In this document: one piece after another, positions 32,355-46,090 of the stretch
Numbering within the stretch: position 1 is the first letter of the stretch
How the letters are laid out: every line of letters begins with the position of its first letter
From: Larix kaempferi
Lineage: Eukaryota; Streptophyta; Pinopsida; Pinales; Pinaceae
Assembly: GCA_027924585.1 (NCBI GenBank)
Contig: BSBM01000319.1
Span: forward strand, 5,361,001-5,425,000
DNA length: 64,000 bases
Direction: 5' to 3'
Notes under the pieces: model-generated
Told to the model about the DNA's origin: nothing
Databases searched by the model: none
Seen by the model: only the letters and a program-made list of their open reading frames with translations
Translations under genes and position numbers: made by a program

Positions 32355-32746
32355 TGTTGACATACGTTGTTAGCACAATATAAACATATAACAGTAAAGA
32401 AAACAATAACAATATACACATCATGGACACCATTATTTATCTTGGAAAACCCTTGCGGGAAAAACCAACAAAATATATCTTCATTATGCCCCTTGTCCAA
32501 ATCCAACCAAGCCAAGATTGATCATGGCTATACCGGCCATAGAAACCCTCGACCATCAATCATAGTTCTAGAAACGTGCTCCTTCTTACAATGGATTTCG
32601 ACCAGCTTCTTATAGGCTTCAATCACATGAATACCATGGGAGGACCTCCCAATCCCATGGGAATACCTCCCAATACCATTGGTTTATTACAACATTGACC
32701 AAAGTCAGTTAACTTTCTCTATGACCGAGTTAATATTAGCCCAACA
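32355..32746 (-). repeat. LTR 3', duplicate of LTR 1
   Basis: It starts TGTTGACATACGTTGTTAGC and matches LTR 1 closely, but with one fewer CCCATGGGAATACCTCCCAAT unit. Confidence 0.85.
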
Positions 32747-34334
32747 TTCCCCCCTTTAAATTTGACTTGGGAATGATAGCATTCCCCCCCTCATATCCAC
32801 TGGGAATCTGCCCCCCCCTATCACCTAGGTCTACAAATCAAATTTACTGGTGAGTTACAAGGGGTACACATGCCTCTATTGGTCTTATAATTGTATGCCC
32901 ATTTATAGTGATTACAACTTCAATAATAAAACATTGCTTTACAAAATAATAACCAAGCACTCTTGAACCAAGCAATTGAATTATGCTGCTCAATCAAATA
33001 TGGAATTCACCATCATATCAAGTCAATCCTTTTGAACAATCGGCAATAGAATTCACCATCTACCCTAGTTGATCCTCTTCTACAGTCGACAACATACTTC
33101 ACCATCTGCTCTAGTCGATCTCTATACATAGTCGACAACATACTCTACCATTTTCTCCAGTTGAATTTTCCACATGTTGCTCCAATTATCTCTTCAGTTG
33201 CTGCTAGAACATCCTCCTCAATCACATATGAAACTACATTAGGAATCACAACAATTTACAACATAGTCTACCCCTTAGAACCACAAACGAACCTTTGAAG
33301 CCAAAACAACTCTATTGTGTAGTTGACTACCTATGGATGCTCAGTCAACATGAACTTTTTCACTCAGTTGACCTACATGAATCCTTAGTCGATATTAACA
33401 TCAACCATCTTAAAGCATACTAGTCAAATTGTAATACTCAATCGAGTCCATCGACTAGTCGACCATATCCTCAGTTGACCTAGTTGACTAGTCGGTCCAT
33501 ATGCTTATTCGTCTAGTCATTCTCATCGATTACCTAATCGAACACTTTATCATCAACCAGCTTTCAACCATCAGTTGATACACATTCACGTCGACTATCG
33601 ATCAGGTTGTTGACCATCGATCGATCTTCATTCTCATCGACCATCCATCGAACTATTGACCACTAGTGGATCCATGTTTCTATCGACTAGTAAATCACCT
33701 TATTTGATTTAATAGGTCAACTTTAATTGTCTGATTTACCCATCCAACAGACCACATCTCCGACTACTCCATCGACCATGACTGATCCAAGAATCCATGA
33801 CTTATGATGACTTCAACCGCTTAAACCAATGTCCTCATGCTTTAGATCTGAACCTTCTAAACCATCTCACATGACCTCAATCTGGATCATGCATATCAAT
33901 ATTTTCTTCTTCCAATCACCGACTTCATGCCATTTTTTAATGGCTGAAAACACAATGCAGACCAAAACGGACCCTCGAACCCCCCTTTGCTCGATCCATC
34001 TGTTTATTCATTGATATACCACTATCATGAGAGTACATAGAAACAACATGCTCATATCTTCTAGCCAAACACAAATCTATATACCCACACTCCATGTTTC
34101 TTCAGCATACCTCAGAACTAGCATTTTCGTTGCTTATTAGGTTGCCCAATCATGCCAATGGATTCAAACACACCAATTCACAATCCACCATGCAAATCTA
34201 TGCGACTAAAAAGATTTCTTCAAGTGATATCATTACAACAAATCCATCTACACTCTACCATGTAGATCCAGGAAACCATATCTTGATCAAATCGCCCCTG
34301 TTGGAGAGTTAAAGTCTACCAAGCTCTTATACCA
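32747..34334 (-). other. Array internal region 3 (duplicate of region 1)
   Basis: Nearly identical to 28372-29968 with scattered substitutions and small indels. No coding domain. The primer-site variant GCTCTTATACCA lies at 34323-34334. Confidence 0.75.
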
Positions 34335-34741
34335 TGTTGATATTTCATGGACGCAACAACACTATTAACATAACATAAACATATAATAGTAAAGTAAACA
34401 ATAACATCATACACATCATGGACACCATTATTTATCCTAGAAAACCCTTGCGGTAAAAAACATCAGACTATATCTTCATTATGACCCTTGGCCAAATGCA
34501 GTTGAGGCATGGTTGACCATAGCTCTACCAGCCACGAACACCCTCAACCATCAGTGAGAGTTATAGATATGTGCTCCTTCTTACAATGGAGTTCGAATAA
34601 CCTATTATAGGATTCAATCACATGAATACCATGGGCATACCTCCCAATCCCATGGGAATAGCTCCCAATACCATGTGTATATTACAACAATGATCGAATT
34701 TGGTTAACTTGCTCTATGACAAAGTCAATATTAACCCAACA
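34335..34741 (-). repeat. LTR 4 (duplicate of LTR 2)
   Basis: It starts TGTTGATATTTCATGGACG and ends ATTAACCCAACA. Nearly identical to 29969-30375. Confidence 0.85.
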
Positions 34742-36369
34742 TCCCCCCTCTAAACTTGAATTGGGAATGAAGACCTTCCCTCTCTTAAGTTATATCTTCT
34801 AGGAATATATCCTCCCCCTATCACCTAGGTCTACAACTCAAATTTATCAGTGAGTTACTAAAGGTACACATGCCTCTATTGGTCTTATAGTTGTATGCCC
34901 ATTTACAATGATTACAAGTTCAATAATAAAACATTCCTTTACAAAATAATAACCAAGCACTCTTGAATCGAGTACTTGAATTATGCTGCGCAATCAACTA
35001 TAGACTTCACCATTTTCACCAATCAATCCTTTTGCACAATCGATAATAGATTCACTATCTACTCTAGTCAATCCTTCTGTATAGTCGATAAGAGACTTCA
35101 CCATCCGCTCCAGTCGATCTCTCTACATAGTCAACAATAGACTCTACCGTTTGCTCCAATCAAACTATCTTCATGTTGCTCCAATTATCTCTTTGGTTGC
35201 TTGTAGCACATCCTCCTTGATAACATATGTACCTACATCAAGAATCACAATAGTTTCCAACATAGTCTACCCCGCAGCAACAAAGGCATCCTTCTGAATC
35301 CAAAACAACTCTATTGTGTAGTTGATCAGAACTAGTCGATTGCTCAGTTGATATTAACCATTGTTGCTTAGTAAACATGAGGTTGTTCACTCAATCAAAC
35401 TACATGACTTCTCAGTCAATATTAACCTCGACTGTCTTAAAGCATCCTTTTCAAATTGTAATACTTAGTTAACCCCATCAACCAGTCGACCATATCCTCA
35501 GTTGACCTAGTTGACTAGTCGGTCCATATCCTTAGTTGACTAGTCAGTCTCATTGATTACTCGTTCAACCTCTTTATCATCAACCATTTCATTGAGTCAT
35601 TGACCATTGGTCGATCCACATTCATGTCGACCATCTGTCGAGCTATCGACCACTAGTCAATTCGTGTTCTCGTCGACCATCCGTCGAGCTGTCGACCACT
35701 AGTTGATCCATGTTCTCGTCGACTGGTAAATCACCTTCTTCGATTCAACATGTTGAATTTAACTGTTTGATTTAATCAACCGACAAACACATCTCCGATC
35801 ACTCCATCGACCACAACTAATCCAACCATCCATGAATTATGACGACTTCGACTACTTCAACCATAGTTATCATGCTTTAGATCTGAACCTTTTGAAACAT
35901 CTCACATGACCTCAAATTGGATCATGCATATCAAGGTTCACTTCTTCCAATTGTTGACTTCATGCCATTTTTCAATGTTTGAAAACACAACATAGACCAA
36001 GAAGGACCCTTGAAACCCCCTTTGCTCGATCCATCTGTTTATTCATCGATCTACCACTATCCTGAGAGTACCCAGAAGCAACATGCTCATATATTCTAGT
36101 CGAACACAAATATGTATACATGCACTCCATGTTTCTTCAACATACCTTAGAACTAGCATTTATGTTGCTTATTAGGTCAACCCATCACGCTAATGGATCC
36201 GACCACACTGATTCACAATCCACCATGCTAATCTATGCAACTAAAAAACTTTCTTCAATCGATATTATTACAACAAACCCATCTACACTCTACCGTGTAG
36301 ATCTAGGCAACCATATCTTGATCAGATCGCTCTCCTTGGAGAGTTAGATTCTACCAAGCTCTGATACCA
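34742..36369 (-). other. Array internal region 4 (duplicate of region 2)
   Basis: Nearly identical to 30376-32004. It ends with an unmutated primer site, GCTCTGATACCA (36358-36369). No coding domain was seen. Confidence 0.75.
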
Positions 36370-36773
36370 TGTTGATATTTCAACACAACAACACTGTTAA
36401 CATAACATAAACATATAACAGTAAAGCAAACAATAACATCATACACATCACGGACACCATTATTTATCCTGGAAAACCCTTGCGGACAAAACCAATAGAA
36501 GATATCTTCATTATTCCCCTTGGCCAAATTGAGCCGAGGCATGGTCAACCATAACTTTACTGGCCATGGACACCTTCAACCATCAATAAGAGTTACATAT
36601 ATGTGCTCCTTCTTACGATGGAGTTTAGACAACCTCTTATAGTATTCAATAACATGAATACCATGGGAAGACCTCCCAATCCCATGGGAAGACCTCCCAA
36701 TACCATGGGTCTATTACAACAATGACCAAAGTTGATTAACTTTCTCTATGACTGAGTCAAGATTAACCCAACA
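36370..36773 (-). repeat. LTR 5, outermost right LTR
   Basis: It starts TGTTGATATTTCAACACAAC like LTR 3 and ends ATTAACCCAACA. It is followed by TTTTT, not by a purine tract, so it is the last LTR of the chain (the 5' LTR on the minus strand). Confidence 0.85.
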
Positions 36774-38724
36774 TTTTTAACTAGGAACCCCTTATACAAA
36801 TATGATGTAACATTTTTAACTAGGACCCCCTTATCATTTTTCTCATGATATATTACCTGGAACAAAGAAGTAATGATTAGAATTATAAATGAAACTCTAC
36901 CTAAACTAAATACATATCTTAGATCTAAAATTTTGTGGTGGTTTACATTAGGAATGCCATCTTCATTGTCTTGAAAATGAACCTTGATTTGGGTTCGAAA
37001 TGTCGACACAAGTAATGGCTATTGCATATCACCTAGAAGATGACACTCCTAAATACATATATTTCAATATTATATAACAATAATAAAGTATGTAATTACA
37101 ACTCCCTGAGGCCTTGCTGTTGTTGGTGTCTTCTTCGATTTCACCTTCTTACCTTTTCTTCTCTCACGTTCTTCTCTTTCCATACATTTAGCATTATCAT
37201 TTGAGAAATCTACACCAAAAGCCATGTAATGTATAGATCTATTACAACACACTATTAATTCAAGTATATAAACTCCATAGAATAAGATATATGCATAATT
37301 TAACATGAACGTTGGAAATATACATGCATGAGATTAACATATGCAGAGACATAGAGACCGACCCTTTAACTCAAATACATATGCATAGCCTAACACTATA
37401 ACTCCCTAACCCACTCACCAACAAATATCAAACTGATCTTTTTGTTAGCATAGTTTGTGAATTATATTTTGGTATGGGTAGTTCATAGTGTGGAGGGTTT
37501 ACATTGGCATACAAATTAAAGGTGATATGCTTTGCAAGGGATAAGAGCAATGTGGAAACTATTTATATTTCAAGGTATTTCATGTTGTGTTAATGTGTTG
37601 TCTCTAATACATATAAAAATCACAAGTAAAAATGATTTGGAATTTCTTATCCCTTACCTCGGTCGACCAATTAGCATAGATTGTGAATCCATGGAAGGAC
37701 AAGGAAAGGACGTGTGAGGCCAACAATTGGAAAAGTCCATTAAAATTTTGGTATCCATGGAAAGGAGGGAGTTCTCCAATTCTCTTTAATCAAAGTTTGA
37801 ATATGAGTTCAAGGAAACATCAAATATCATTCGATCATTCCTACTTGCACCAATCCATTGGAGTTAGTTACTATAAAAATTTACACATAAATAACAGCTG
37901 AAAAGTGTTGGTACCCAAGTCTGGAAACTAGTAAAAATTTTGTTATACAATAGGTGTTTTTTTATACATGGATTCATATTTTGCCTTATCTAGGAGAAAC
38001 TTGCTCAGCTTTTAACCTTTGGTTCCTCTAAAAATACTCTACGACATCTCTCCATTCATAATTTTGGGTTAATTTTAGTGAGGAATTTTAATACCATGGA
38101 ATTTCAAGTATGCATTCAATTTATATAAAGTAGTGCAATTAATCAAATATCATGTGCTACGGTCAAATTCTATGACATCTTATGTAACTATATATTTGGT
38201 AGTTTTCAAATCCAACATATCTAAGGCATGGAAAATGCCATTTTCATTTATCTCCTTATAATAAGGAGTATATTCTTAGATATATTTAAGAATCTTAAAC
38301 TTGAATTTACAAAACATTACAAACTATACCTTCCCATGTTTTATGGTGAGCTTGTTGAAATCAACATCTCTAACTAGAAAGTCATTCTTATTGATATTTG
38401 TAGTTGTAAAGAAGGCCATGCAAGATGGAAATGGTGGATAAATTAGGGTTGTGAGAAAATTTGATTATGTCATATGAAGTTGGACCTAGGGTCCTAGGGA
38501 AATAGAGCATTATTGAGATGAACACTTTAGCTGTTACATCCATTTATCACTACATCCCATTAATAAGGGTATAAAACATATCTAAGCATAATGCTACAAA
38601 CATTCAATTATTTCTTCCTTTACATGCTCCTTTTACCGAACGAGGGAATAATTAGGAAAGCATATTTAAAATTGATTTGACTATAGTGGAAAGTTATTCT
38701 CTAGTAGAACTTAGGGAACTTATG
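36774..38724. other. Right flank of array; no recognised gene
   Basis: It begins with a direct repeat: ACATTTTTAACTAGGA at 36771 recurs at about 36809. A minus-strand frame near 37223-37100 reads FGVDFSNDNAKCMEREERER followed by a lysine-rich stretch, with a possible acceptor site upstream. It could be a host exon but I cannot name it. The rest is AT-rich with no supported gene. Confidence 0.3.
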
Positions 38725-39056
38725 GGACTATAGGGCGAGAGGAAGAGAAAATGAAGAGGGGGGTGAGGGACAAGAGAAAGAGGAAAACAAAGAGGGGAAG
38801 GGGGAATAGGGAGAATAAAAATAAGATAAGTGAGGAAGAAAAAGAGGAAGAGGTCGAGGAGGAGAGGGGAAGACAATGAGGAGGGGAAGAAGATGTTGAA
38901 GAAGGAGAGGAAGAGGCGAAAAAATGGGAGAGGAGGGAGAAGAGGGAGAGAAGGAGAGGAAGAGGAGTGGAAGAGGGGAAGAGGAAGATGGAGAGGGAGA
39001 AGGAGTTGAAGGAGAGAGTCACGGTGAGGGAGAGGATGGAGAGAAAAGGGAGGAAA
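38725..39056. repeat. 330-bp polypurine (GA/GGA) tract
   Basis: The plus strand is almost entirely A and G (GAGGAAGAG, GGAGAAGGAG and similar words) for about 330 bp. Such homopurine tracts can form triplex H-DNA. The 180-codon frame read on the other strand (39262-38720) is serine/leucine/proline low-complexity and is not treated as a gene. Confidence 0.85.
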
Positions 39057-42000
39057 ACCCAGAACCCATCTCTAAAATTGAAAACATGAATCCAATATTC
39101 AAAACCCACATTACAAGTTGTTTTAAATTTGCAAAATAAATAAATAAAATAAAAGAGGGGGTAAATGACAAAAAACTTACATGTGAATCCAAGATATTTG
39201 GTGATGCTCCACTTGTGAGCAACCCCACAAATCCCTTTCAGCTCTAGGAAGCTCTGTTCCACAACATCATGTAAATATTAAATGAGGGGACCCCACGTTT
39301 TCAACTTATATTTGAAATTGATAGCATAAGTGATGCAAATATTGTTGTTGCATTGTGTTTTTAGATAATTGCATCGACTTTGCATCAATATTGTGTCGAC
39401 TATTATGACACTAAGATAAAGTGTGTGTCATCTTATATCATAAGAGCATCATTCTAGCATCACTAACCCATCAACACCTTTCCATGACACAATTATTTAG
39501 TGTCATTTTAGCATCGTTCCACATCATAAAATAAGGACTAAAACAAAAAGAAACATTGTCTCTGCAACATGAATTTCTATTATTGTTTAAAATTTGTCAT
39601 TATTTTTTATATTGTTATTTATAAAAATTCCCTAAACCATGAGACATGCCCTTAATTAAATATTTGGCTTAGGGTTAGGGCATTGTCCAAAATTTGAACA
39701 CACTAAGGGTGGCTTGCCTCACCCAAGACATTCTTCACGGATGGGAACTAGTGCCTTATGAACAATGCTAATTTTAGGACATTGTGTGTAGTAGCAACTT
39801 GAGTTTTGAGGCCCTACACACTACTTTTGTGCCTTATTAGCCATGAAAAAGTCTTAGGTCACAATAAGTGCACTCTAGTAGGAATATTTGGCCCTAAAGT
39901 GGGATATGAGCTTAATTCTAAGGTTTGGCACACCCAACACATCTTTGAGACCATGACATTATTTATTTATCGAAACAAACTGGGGTTTTACTAGGCTCTA
40001 ATGATGCTTATATGGCTCATGGGCCATGCACATGTTAATGATATATGGTCCTTATAAGGTATATTTTCCCACAAATCTCCTAAAATAGGGAATCCTTCAA
40101 AGCTAAGGCCCTACATAAACCTTCTACAGCCCTTGGAGAATTTTTAAGTCCTTTGACCCTCACACAATCCCTTTAGAAGCGATGTTTGCCCCAAGAGTGG
40201 GACAGAAGCTCAATTATTTGGTTTGGTGCACTCAGGATAGGTCTCATGGTGAAATATATTCTTTAGTTTTAAAATAAAGGGGCTTGGGCCCTAAATTCCA
40301 TATATAAGGCACTTATGTAGATGTGTGAGATATATGCCACTTGTGTAATGTGTATCTTTGGGACTTATGTACTTCGTAGAATGGAAATATGAACTCATTA
40401 TAATTTGGAAAATCAAAGGTTCACTAAAAGTATTATTTTGGGCACTACAAGGTTCATATAGTCAATTTTTAATATTTTTATAACAATCCATTCTACATTT
40501 TATGCAATACCTAGCTCACATGGAGCTTGCCTAGTGACTAGCGAAAGGGGTCAGTTTTGAATTTTTTGCAAATTGTGCTTACATTTGACAAAATATGACC
40601 TAATAATCCTTAACATGTACTTTTATAATATGGGAGGGTTTCATATCTCAAAAATGAATCAATAATGGTCTCCCCAAAGACCAAACTATAGGGAGCTCAA
40701 AACAAACCAAACAAGACTACATTGAATCTGATTGTGTCAATAATATCATGTTGGGCATTATGGCCTTAATGGATGCAATTAATGGGTAACATTTTTTAGC
40801 TATCAAACTAGTATCTATATTATTTGCTTGAAGAAGAGGGAATGTGCCAAGTACTAAGTTTTTGTTGTCAAAAAAAGTATAACAATTTTTCAGCTTTGTA
40901 GGATATGGGAAAGATAATAAAAAAATTGTAGAATGATAGAAGTGATTGCAGAATGATAGAAGTGAGTGCAAATTGACTGCGATGTGAAGGGTTTGTAGGA
41001 TTTGTGAGATTTTTTACTAACTCAATTGTGAACATGGAAACGATATGATGATGGATGTGAAAAAATATGTGGAAACTATGCTTATAGGTATTATATCTAA
41101 GATCTTTACACCAAGGGTGCAAAGTCGATAACTGGGCAAAGTGTTACCTTGCTTTATTTCATGGTTGGGAAGACTTTATTTTCATAGTTGGTAAGGAACC
41201 ATTCTTCTCGGAGGGAGGGAATATGTTTTAACTAATTTATTTGTCCATGCTTCCAAAAATACTAGTTGATGAAGATGCTAAAGCCTAATTATTCTTTAAG
41301 CTCCAAGATTTATGAATAAGATACTTCCAAAGGGTATCCCTTGTAGATGGTGGTACTTTGGAAATGCAACATTGTACTGTATGTTTGTAGGAATGCATTA
41401 TACATTGTTTCCACATGTAACATAATTTTTGTATTGCTGTCATTTTGTACACTAAATGGGATATTGTGTGTGTGTGTGTTTACAATTCGAGAACCTTAAT
41501 GAATATTGCATTATCTGGCAATAGATGATGTTGTTTGGAAAAGGTTTTTCATTTTATTTAGTTAGTTAATCATGATTGATTTTTTTATTATTATCATGTT
41601 TTCATTTGCTAAATTTTCACCACATTTAACAAATCATCCAAGTAGAGATAGAGATGACTTTGTGTGCATGAATATAACTTTATAATCATAAGGTTACATT
41701 GATTGAAACAATTATATTAGTGTCTCCTTCTTCATTATTCAGACATATGTTATACGTTTATATATGTGCCATATGTTATAATCTCCATAGTCAGAACATT
41801 TCACCATAAATTATGTTAATTTGTAGTTTTACATTTTTTTTTTAAGTTGAGACCTACAATGTGATGGTGGTGTTATGAAGAAGGATGGTGGTGGGGTGAA
41901 TAAGGATAGCGGAGAAAACAAAAAAGGGGGATGTGATAATGATAAGAAGCGCGGTGATGAATCCAAAGGTGAGGGTGAAGTAAAGAAGGATCAACTAATC

Positions 42001-45000
42001 TCTAGATAAATTGAAGGTGCTTACTCTATATAGCGTGTATGGGTTTCTCTTGAGGTTCCTATTGGTGTTTTTGTTTTGGCACATTCTAGGGGTAACATCA
42101 ATGGTTCCAATCACCACATTCAACAACAAGAATAATATAATGGGAGTGAACTAACCAAGGATAGCAACAAAATTCTAAGGTAGAGCTTCCATAACTATAC
42201 CTAATGTGAATTATACCTTACAATATACAAATTCCAAAGCAAAGAAAAAAATGACTGGCTTTGTCTTCCAAATCCCACAGCTTCCTTTCTTTTCAACCCA
42301 AAACAACAAAAATATGCAATATCTCACTCTAATCCTCACATTTGATCCATTCATTCATTAATTACAATGTGATACATTATATAATCATCACAAAAGACCA
42401 TGAATTATATGGAGATCAATCCACATAAGAAGGATGGAGACAATTAGGAAGGGGACAAGAAGGACATGAGCAAGAAAGAAGTGGTTTTAATGTAGGGAAA
42501 GACAAGTTTCCTTTGTGTTCAAAATCGTGGTGCAACCTCTATTGTTTAGAATCCAATAATCTTTAATAGGAGGGAGATCCTAGACAATCTCAAACCAATG
42601 ACCCTACTTGGAGCTACAAATGCAACTAAAATCTAAAAAAAACTAGGCACTCTCATATCAATCCATCAAGTACTACATTGAACTCAAAACGAGGAGAGAA
42701 GTCAAATTAGGGAAGGCCACATGATTCTAGCATTCACAGAGCACACATTAATCCTCCTTTATATTTTATGGATATAAACCACAAAATCAAGTCAGGGGTG
42801 AAAACAACTGCAAAAATGTCAAGCATAATGAAGGCATGTTAAAGAAAACAATAAAAATAATTCAATTATCTATATGCATATATTAGAATATTAGAACGTG
42901 TAACCTTTTTCTCTTAATTTTAGGGATACTATAATTTCCAATACAATCCCCCTAAATACATAACAAGTGCACAAACACCCTTAGGAGTAAAAGAAGGGAG
43001 TCCTTACCCAGTCAAGGCATGAAGGAATTTCTCAACTTGATTCATGAAGTGCAATAGAGCCTACACCAAGAAGTACCATTAGCTTCTACTACTCAACGAA
43101 AAATGGTTGTTGCATCCTAAAAAAGAGAAAAATAGATAGCAACAACATCATCCATGTCTCCCCTATGTCTTTACAACTTACACCCAAATTTCAATACTAC
43201 TATGGCTGGTTATAATGGTTTGTGAAAATATAAAGGTGTTGTACTACATTCTTTTGTTCTCATATATTATCCATAATATCAAATGTTTTTTATCTAAATA
43301 CTTAACTAGATTCATATTTACAGATCATATAGGAATTATATGAAGATTGGTGAACCCCATCATGGGCCTATTTTGCTAATATTTTATGACAATTTATCTC
43401 TCAGAAAACCTTGGACATTATTGATTTTTAGCTTGATATCTATAGTATTGACTAAGTTTTGTAGCCATCAAATAATTAATTAATTAATTACTTGCAATGG
43501 TTACTTCGACATTATTTTATGAGTTTTTGTTTTGAAAATGTCTAAGTTTGCATGTGTATTGATGAATGTTTTTTAGTGATAGATCTATTAGTGGATTATC
43601 CATAATATTTTCAATGGTTATGAATTGTCATCACTACCAAATGATTACATGATCATTTCATCAACATTTGAATAACTTTTCGCAAACACTTGTCCACATT
43701 ATAGATTAAAGGTAGTTGGCGGGTTACATAATCCATTCTAATATGCAACCTCTATAGAATCATCAAGTCAAGTGAGATACCTAAACTACAAGTGGAAGCT
43801 ACTAATTAGAACACTATGATAGCATGACCAAGAAGAAAATGAGCTTGTTAATGCACACTCTTGGTAGTTCTACAACCCAAGTAAAAGGAAAGATGAATCC
43901 ACCACTTAAAACAACTCATCAAGATAATCAATCAAGTGAAGAGATAAATTGAAAAACCCTCTACAACACACCATCAACTAAGCCGATATAAAATTATCAC
44001 GTGCCCCCAAATCTATTCCTTAGTATCCCACCAAAATGTCAGATCCTTGATGCAAAGAAGTTGGTGATTATGTGGGTAAGTCTTTTTGTGTCGAGCGTTG
44101 GAACTCCCTATGAGTTCCAAGGACTCTCCACCATAATTTACTTGTCTCTATCTTAAGTTAGAGTAGTTTTTGAATTGCATACATCTAGGGTTAGTAGTGC
44201 AAAAGCTGCAAACTAGAGTTTGTAATTCAAAGTGATCATTGCTGAATAAATATCATTTTTTTGAGTTGATTTAAATCCTTTATAGGCATCCATTGCTCCT
44301 CTTCAAGCCAAGCCCCACTTGAAGAGATTGTTAGTCAATGCACCTTCTTTTGTATGTTGCATTTGTGTTTTTGCTAACTTATCTAGTGGTTTGAAATTTT
44401 TCATATCAACATCTCCTATTCTTAAGTGGTCGAGGAATCGTTCATGTTCAATGTAGTAGTTAGAACGTTTAAGTCAAGTTGTTAAATCCTTCACCAACAG
44501 GTTGTGACTTTGTGGTTGTAAAGTTTTTGTTTTTTTTTTATGTTCAATGCATTATATAATAGTTTTATTTTTATCACGTTCAGTTATAATTTGATTTACA
44601 TAGCACTTTAGTTGTTGCTAGTAGTAATTTTATTTTCAAAGTACTTATTTATGAAGCAGTAGTCTTTTTCTTCTGAAGCATTATGGATTCAACTCCAAAA
44701 GGTGAGAGGATTTTGGAGAATTCAACTACAAGATAACTTAGTTTCCATTCATAGAAGTAGAAAGGTAGAGTCAACTCAGTAACATTTAAAGTCTTGAAGG
44801 TTGTATAAACCATGGACAACACTTCACAATATTACACTCCCATGGTTGATAATTTAAGTATAAGTTAGGGAATTCAAAATTCCATATATTGTTGCAATTC
44901 TTGTGCTCACCACTTTTTGGTGCCATGGCAGGGAAGTGCTAAAATATTCGAGGAAAAAATACTATTGAGTTGGGAATCCATTGTAGGGGAAGAATAAACT

Positions 45001-45417
45001 TTAGTTCTCAAGTGTTTCCTCGTGTGGTGAATTATTTATGTATTTAGTGATTTGTTTAGAAAAATGCATGCAATGTTGTAGAGATAAGTTAGGAGAAATT
45101 TTACCCAAAACAATTAACCCCATTGTAGGTCCAGTAAAATGCAATAGGCGAGGACAAGAAAGAGAAACAATTGATTAAAATCAAGGAATAAAAGACAAAG
45201 AATTTATTGAATAGTTTTTGGAACAAGTTGTTGAGCAAAAAGAGCCATCCAAAGAGATAGAAGAAGTTTTTAAGGAGTCATAAGACTTTAAATCCTATTC
45301 ATAACTTTTTTCTTTCTTTACAATGGTAGAAAAAGGATCAAAAAGGGAACTAGAAAATTTTGAGTTCCTATCCTAGAAATTGAGGAATAAATAATAACAA
45401 AGAAAAAAAGGCCTAGC
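39057..45417. other. 6.3-kb AT-rich stretch without recognisable genes
   Basis: No domain was found on either strand. Minor structure: a (GT)n run at about 41464-41480; an (AATT)n run near 43478-43490; a weakly duplicated motif around 39895-39950 and 40190-40240 (GCCCTAAAGTGGGA... and GCCCCAAGAGTGGGA...). A run of GATGGTGGTG-type words lies at 41860-41990. It probably consists of old, unrecognisable repeats. The right end may include the leader of the Ty3 copy whose gag remnant follows. Confidence 0.35.
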
Positions 45418-45765
45418 AATACTCCCTTGCTTTCATGGGATGATCACAGAGGATCCTAACACTTTCCTCTTCAAATTTGAGTCCTTTATAGAACCTATGA
45501 CTATAAAAATTATGCTTACAAACTTAGGTTGTTCCCTTCCACTATGAAAGAAGTAGCACTATGATGGTTCATGGGACTTAATGGAAGCAATATCCAGACA
45601 TGGGAACAATTGAAAGCCTTATTCACTAAAAAGTATAGGGATCATTTCAAGGCAAGAGACAACGAGGATGACATATTCTAGATGACTTAGAGGGAACACA
45701 ATTCTTTGGGGGATTGCATTGAGAGGTTCCATTTTAGTTACAAGAGATACACAAATTGAAGAATA
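45418..45765 (+). pseudogene. Ty3/gypsy Gag capsid remnant
   Basis: Two frames together give the capsid pattern of plant Ty3 Gag: LPCFHGMITEDPNTFLFKFE, LKEVALWWFMGLNGSNIQTW, EQLKALFTKKYRDHFKARDN and SLGDCIERFHFSYKRYTN. These cover the FxG...P, W-x-x-Wxxh...F and YhxxFxxL-like landmarks of retrotransposon Gag. Stops and at least one frameshift are present. The copy is broken off at 45850 by the copia insertion. No LTR or pol partner is evident on the other side. Confidence 0.7.
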
Positions 45766-45855
45766 AATGAAAAATCCCCCAAAATAGTGTTAGCAATATT
45801 GCTACTAATCATTAATTCCTAAAAACACTTTATGTTTATCTTGGAAATATTCATT

Positions 45856-46090
45856 TATTAGGATATAAGGCTTACATGTTGTAATAAAAACCATTTTATG
45901 ACTTAGTATTTTTTTGTTCTTTTTATGTAAAGCAAATCTAACCCAAATTCATAAGTGGAAATGATTTGCTCCATGAGTAACCATATATAACAAGGTGAAC
46001 TCCTAATAATTGCACCAATTACTCATAATATCATATTATATTATTTTGTGGGTCTCTTTCATGGATTAGGGTTTATTGGTTTTTGTAATA
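45856..46090 (+). repeat. 5' LTR of the gag-only copia element
   Basis: It starts TATTAGGATATAAGG (TG changed to TA) and matches 47869-47916 plus 49351-49545. It contains ATATATAACAAGGTGAACTC, a likely TATA/start region. Confidence 0.8.

Larger units (their letters stand above)
27676..36440. repeat. 4.4-kb tandem segmental duplication containing the LTR units
   Basis: Copy one is about 27676-32074 and copy two about 32075-36440 (offset 4365-4399 bp). The repeat includes 283 bp of pre-insertion left flank (27676-27958) that reappears at 32075-32354. This proves that the duplication happened after the retroelement chain had inserted. The two copies differ by only a few percent, by eye. Confidence 0.8.
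27959..36773 (-). mobile_element. Tandem array of short non-autonomous LTR retrotransposons (five LTRs)
   Basis: LTRs of about 390-413 bp alternate with internal regions of about 1.6 kb. Each LTR starts TGTTGA(C/T)AT and ends AACCCAACA or AGCCCAACA on the plus strand. To the left of each inner LTR is the reverse of the tRNA-iMet primer site (GCTCTGATACCA or variants). To the right is TCCCCCCTTTAAA, the reverse of a purine tract. All units therefore read the minus strand and share LTRs like links of a chain. No gag or pol is seen. TTTTT flanks both outer ends (27954-27958 and 36774-36778). The internal regions are full of TCGACCA-type words. Confidence 0.85.

Noticed and set aside
38720-39262. 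180-codon minus-strand frame
   Set aside because: Complement of the polypurine tract. Ser/Leu/Phe/Pro low complexity.
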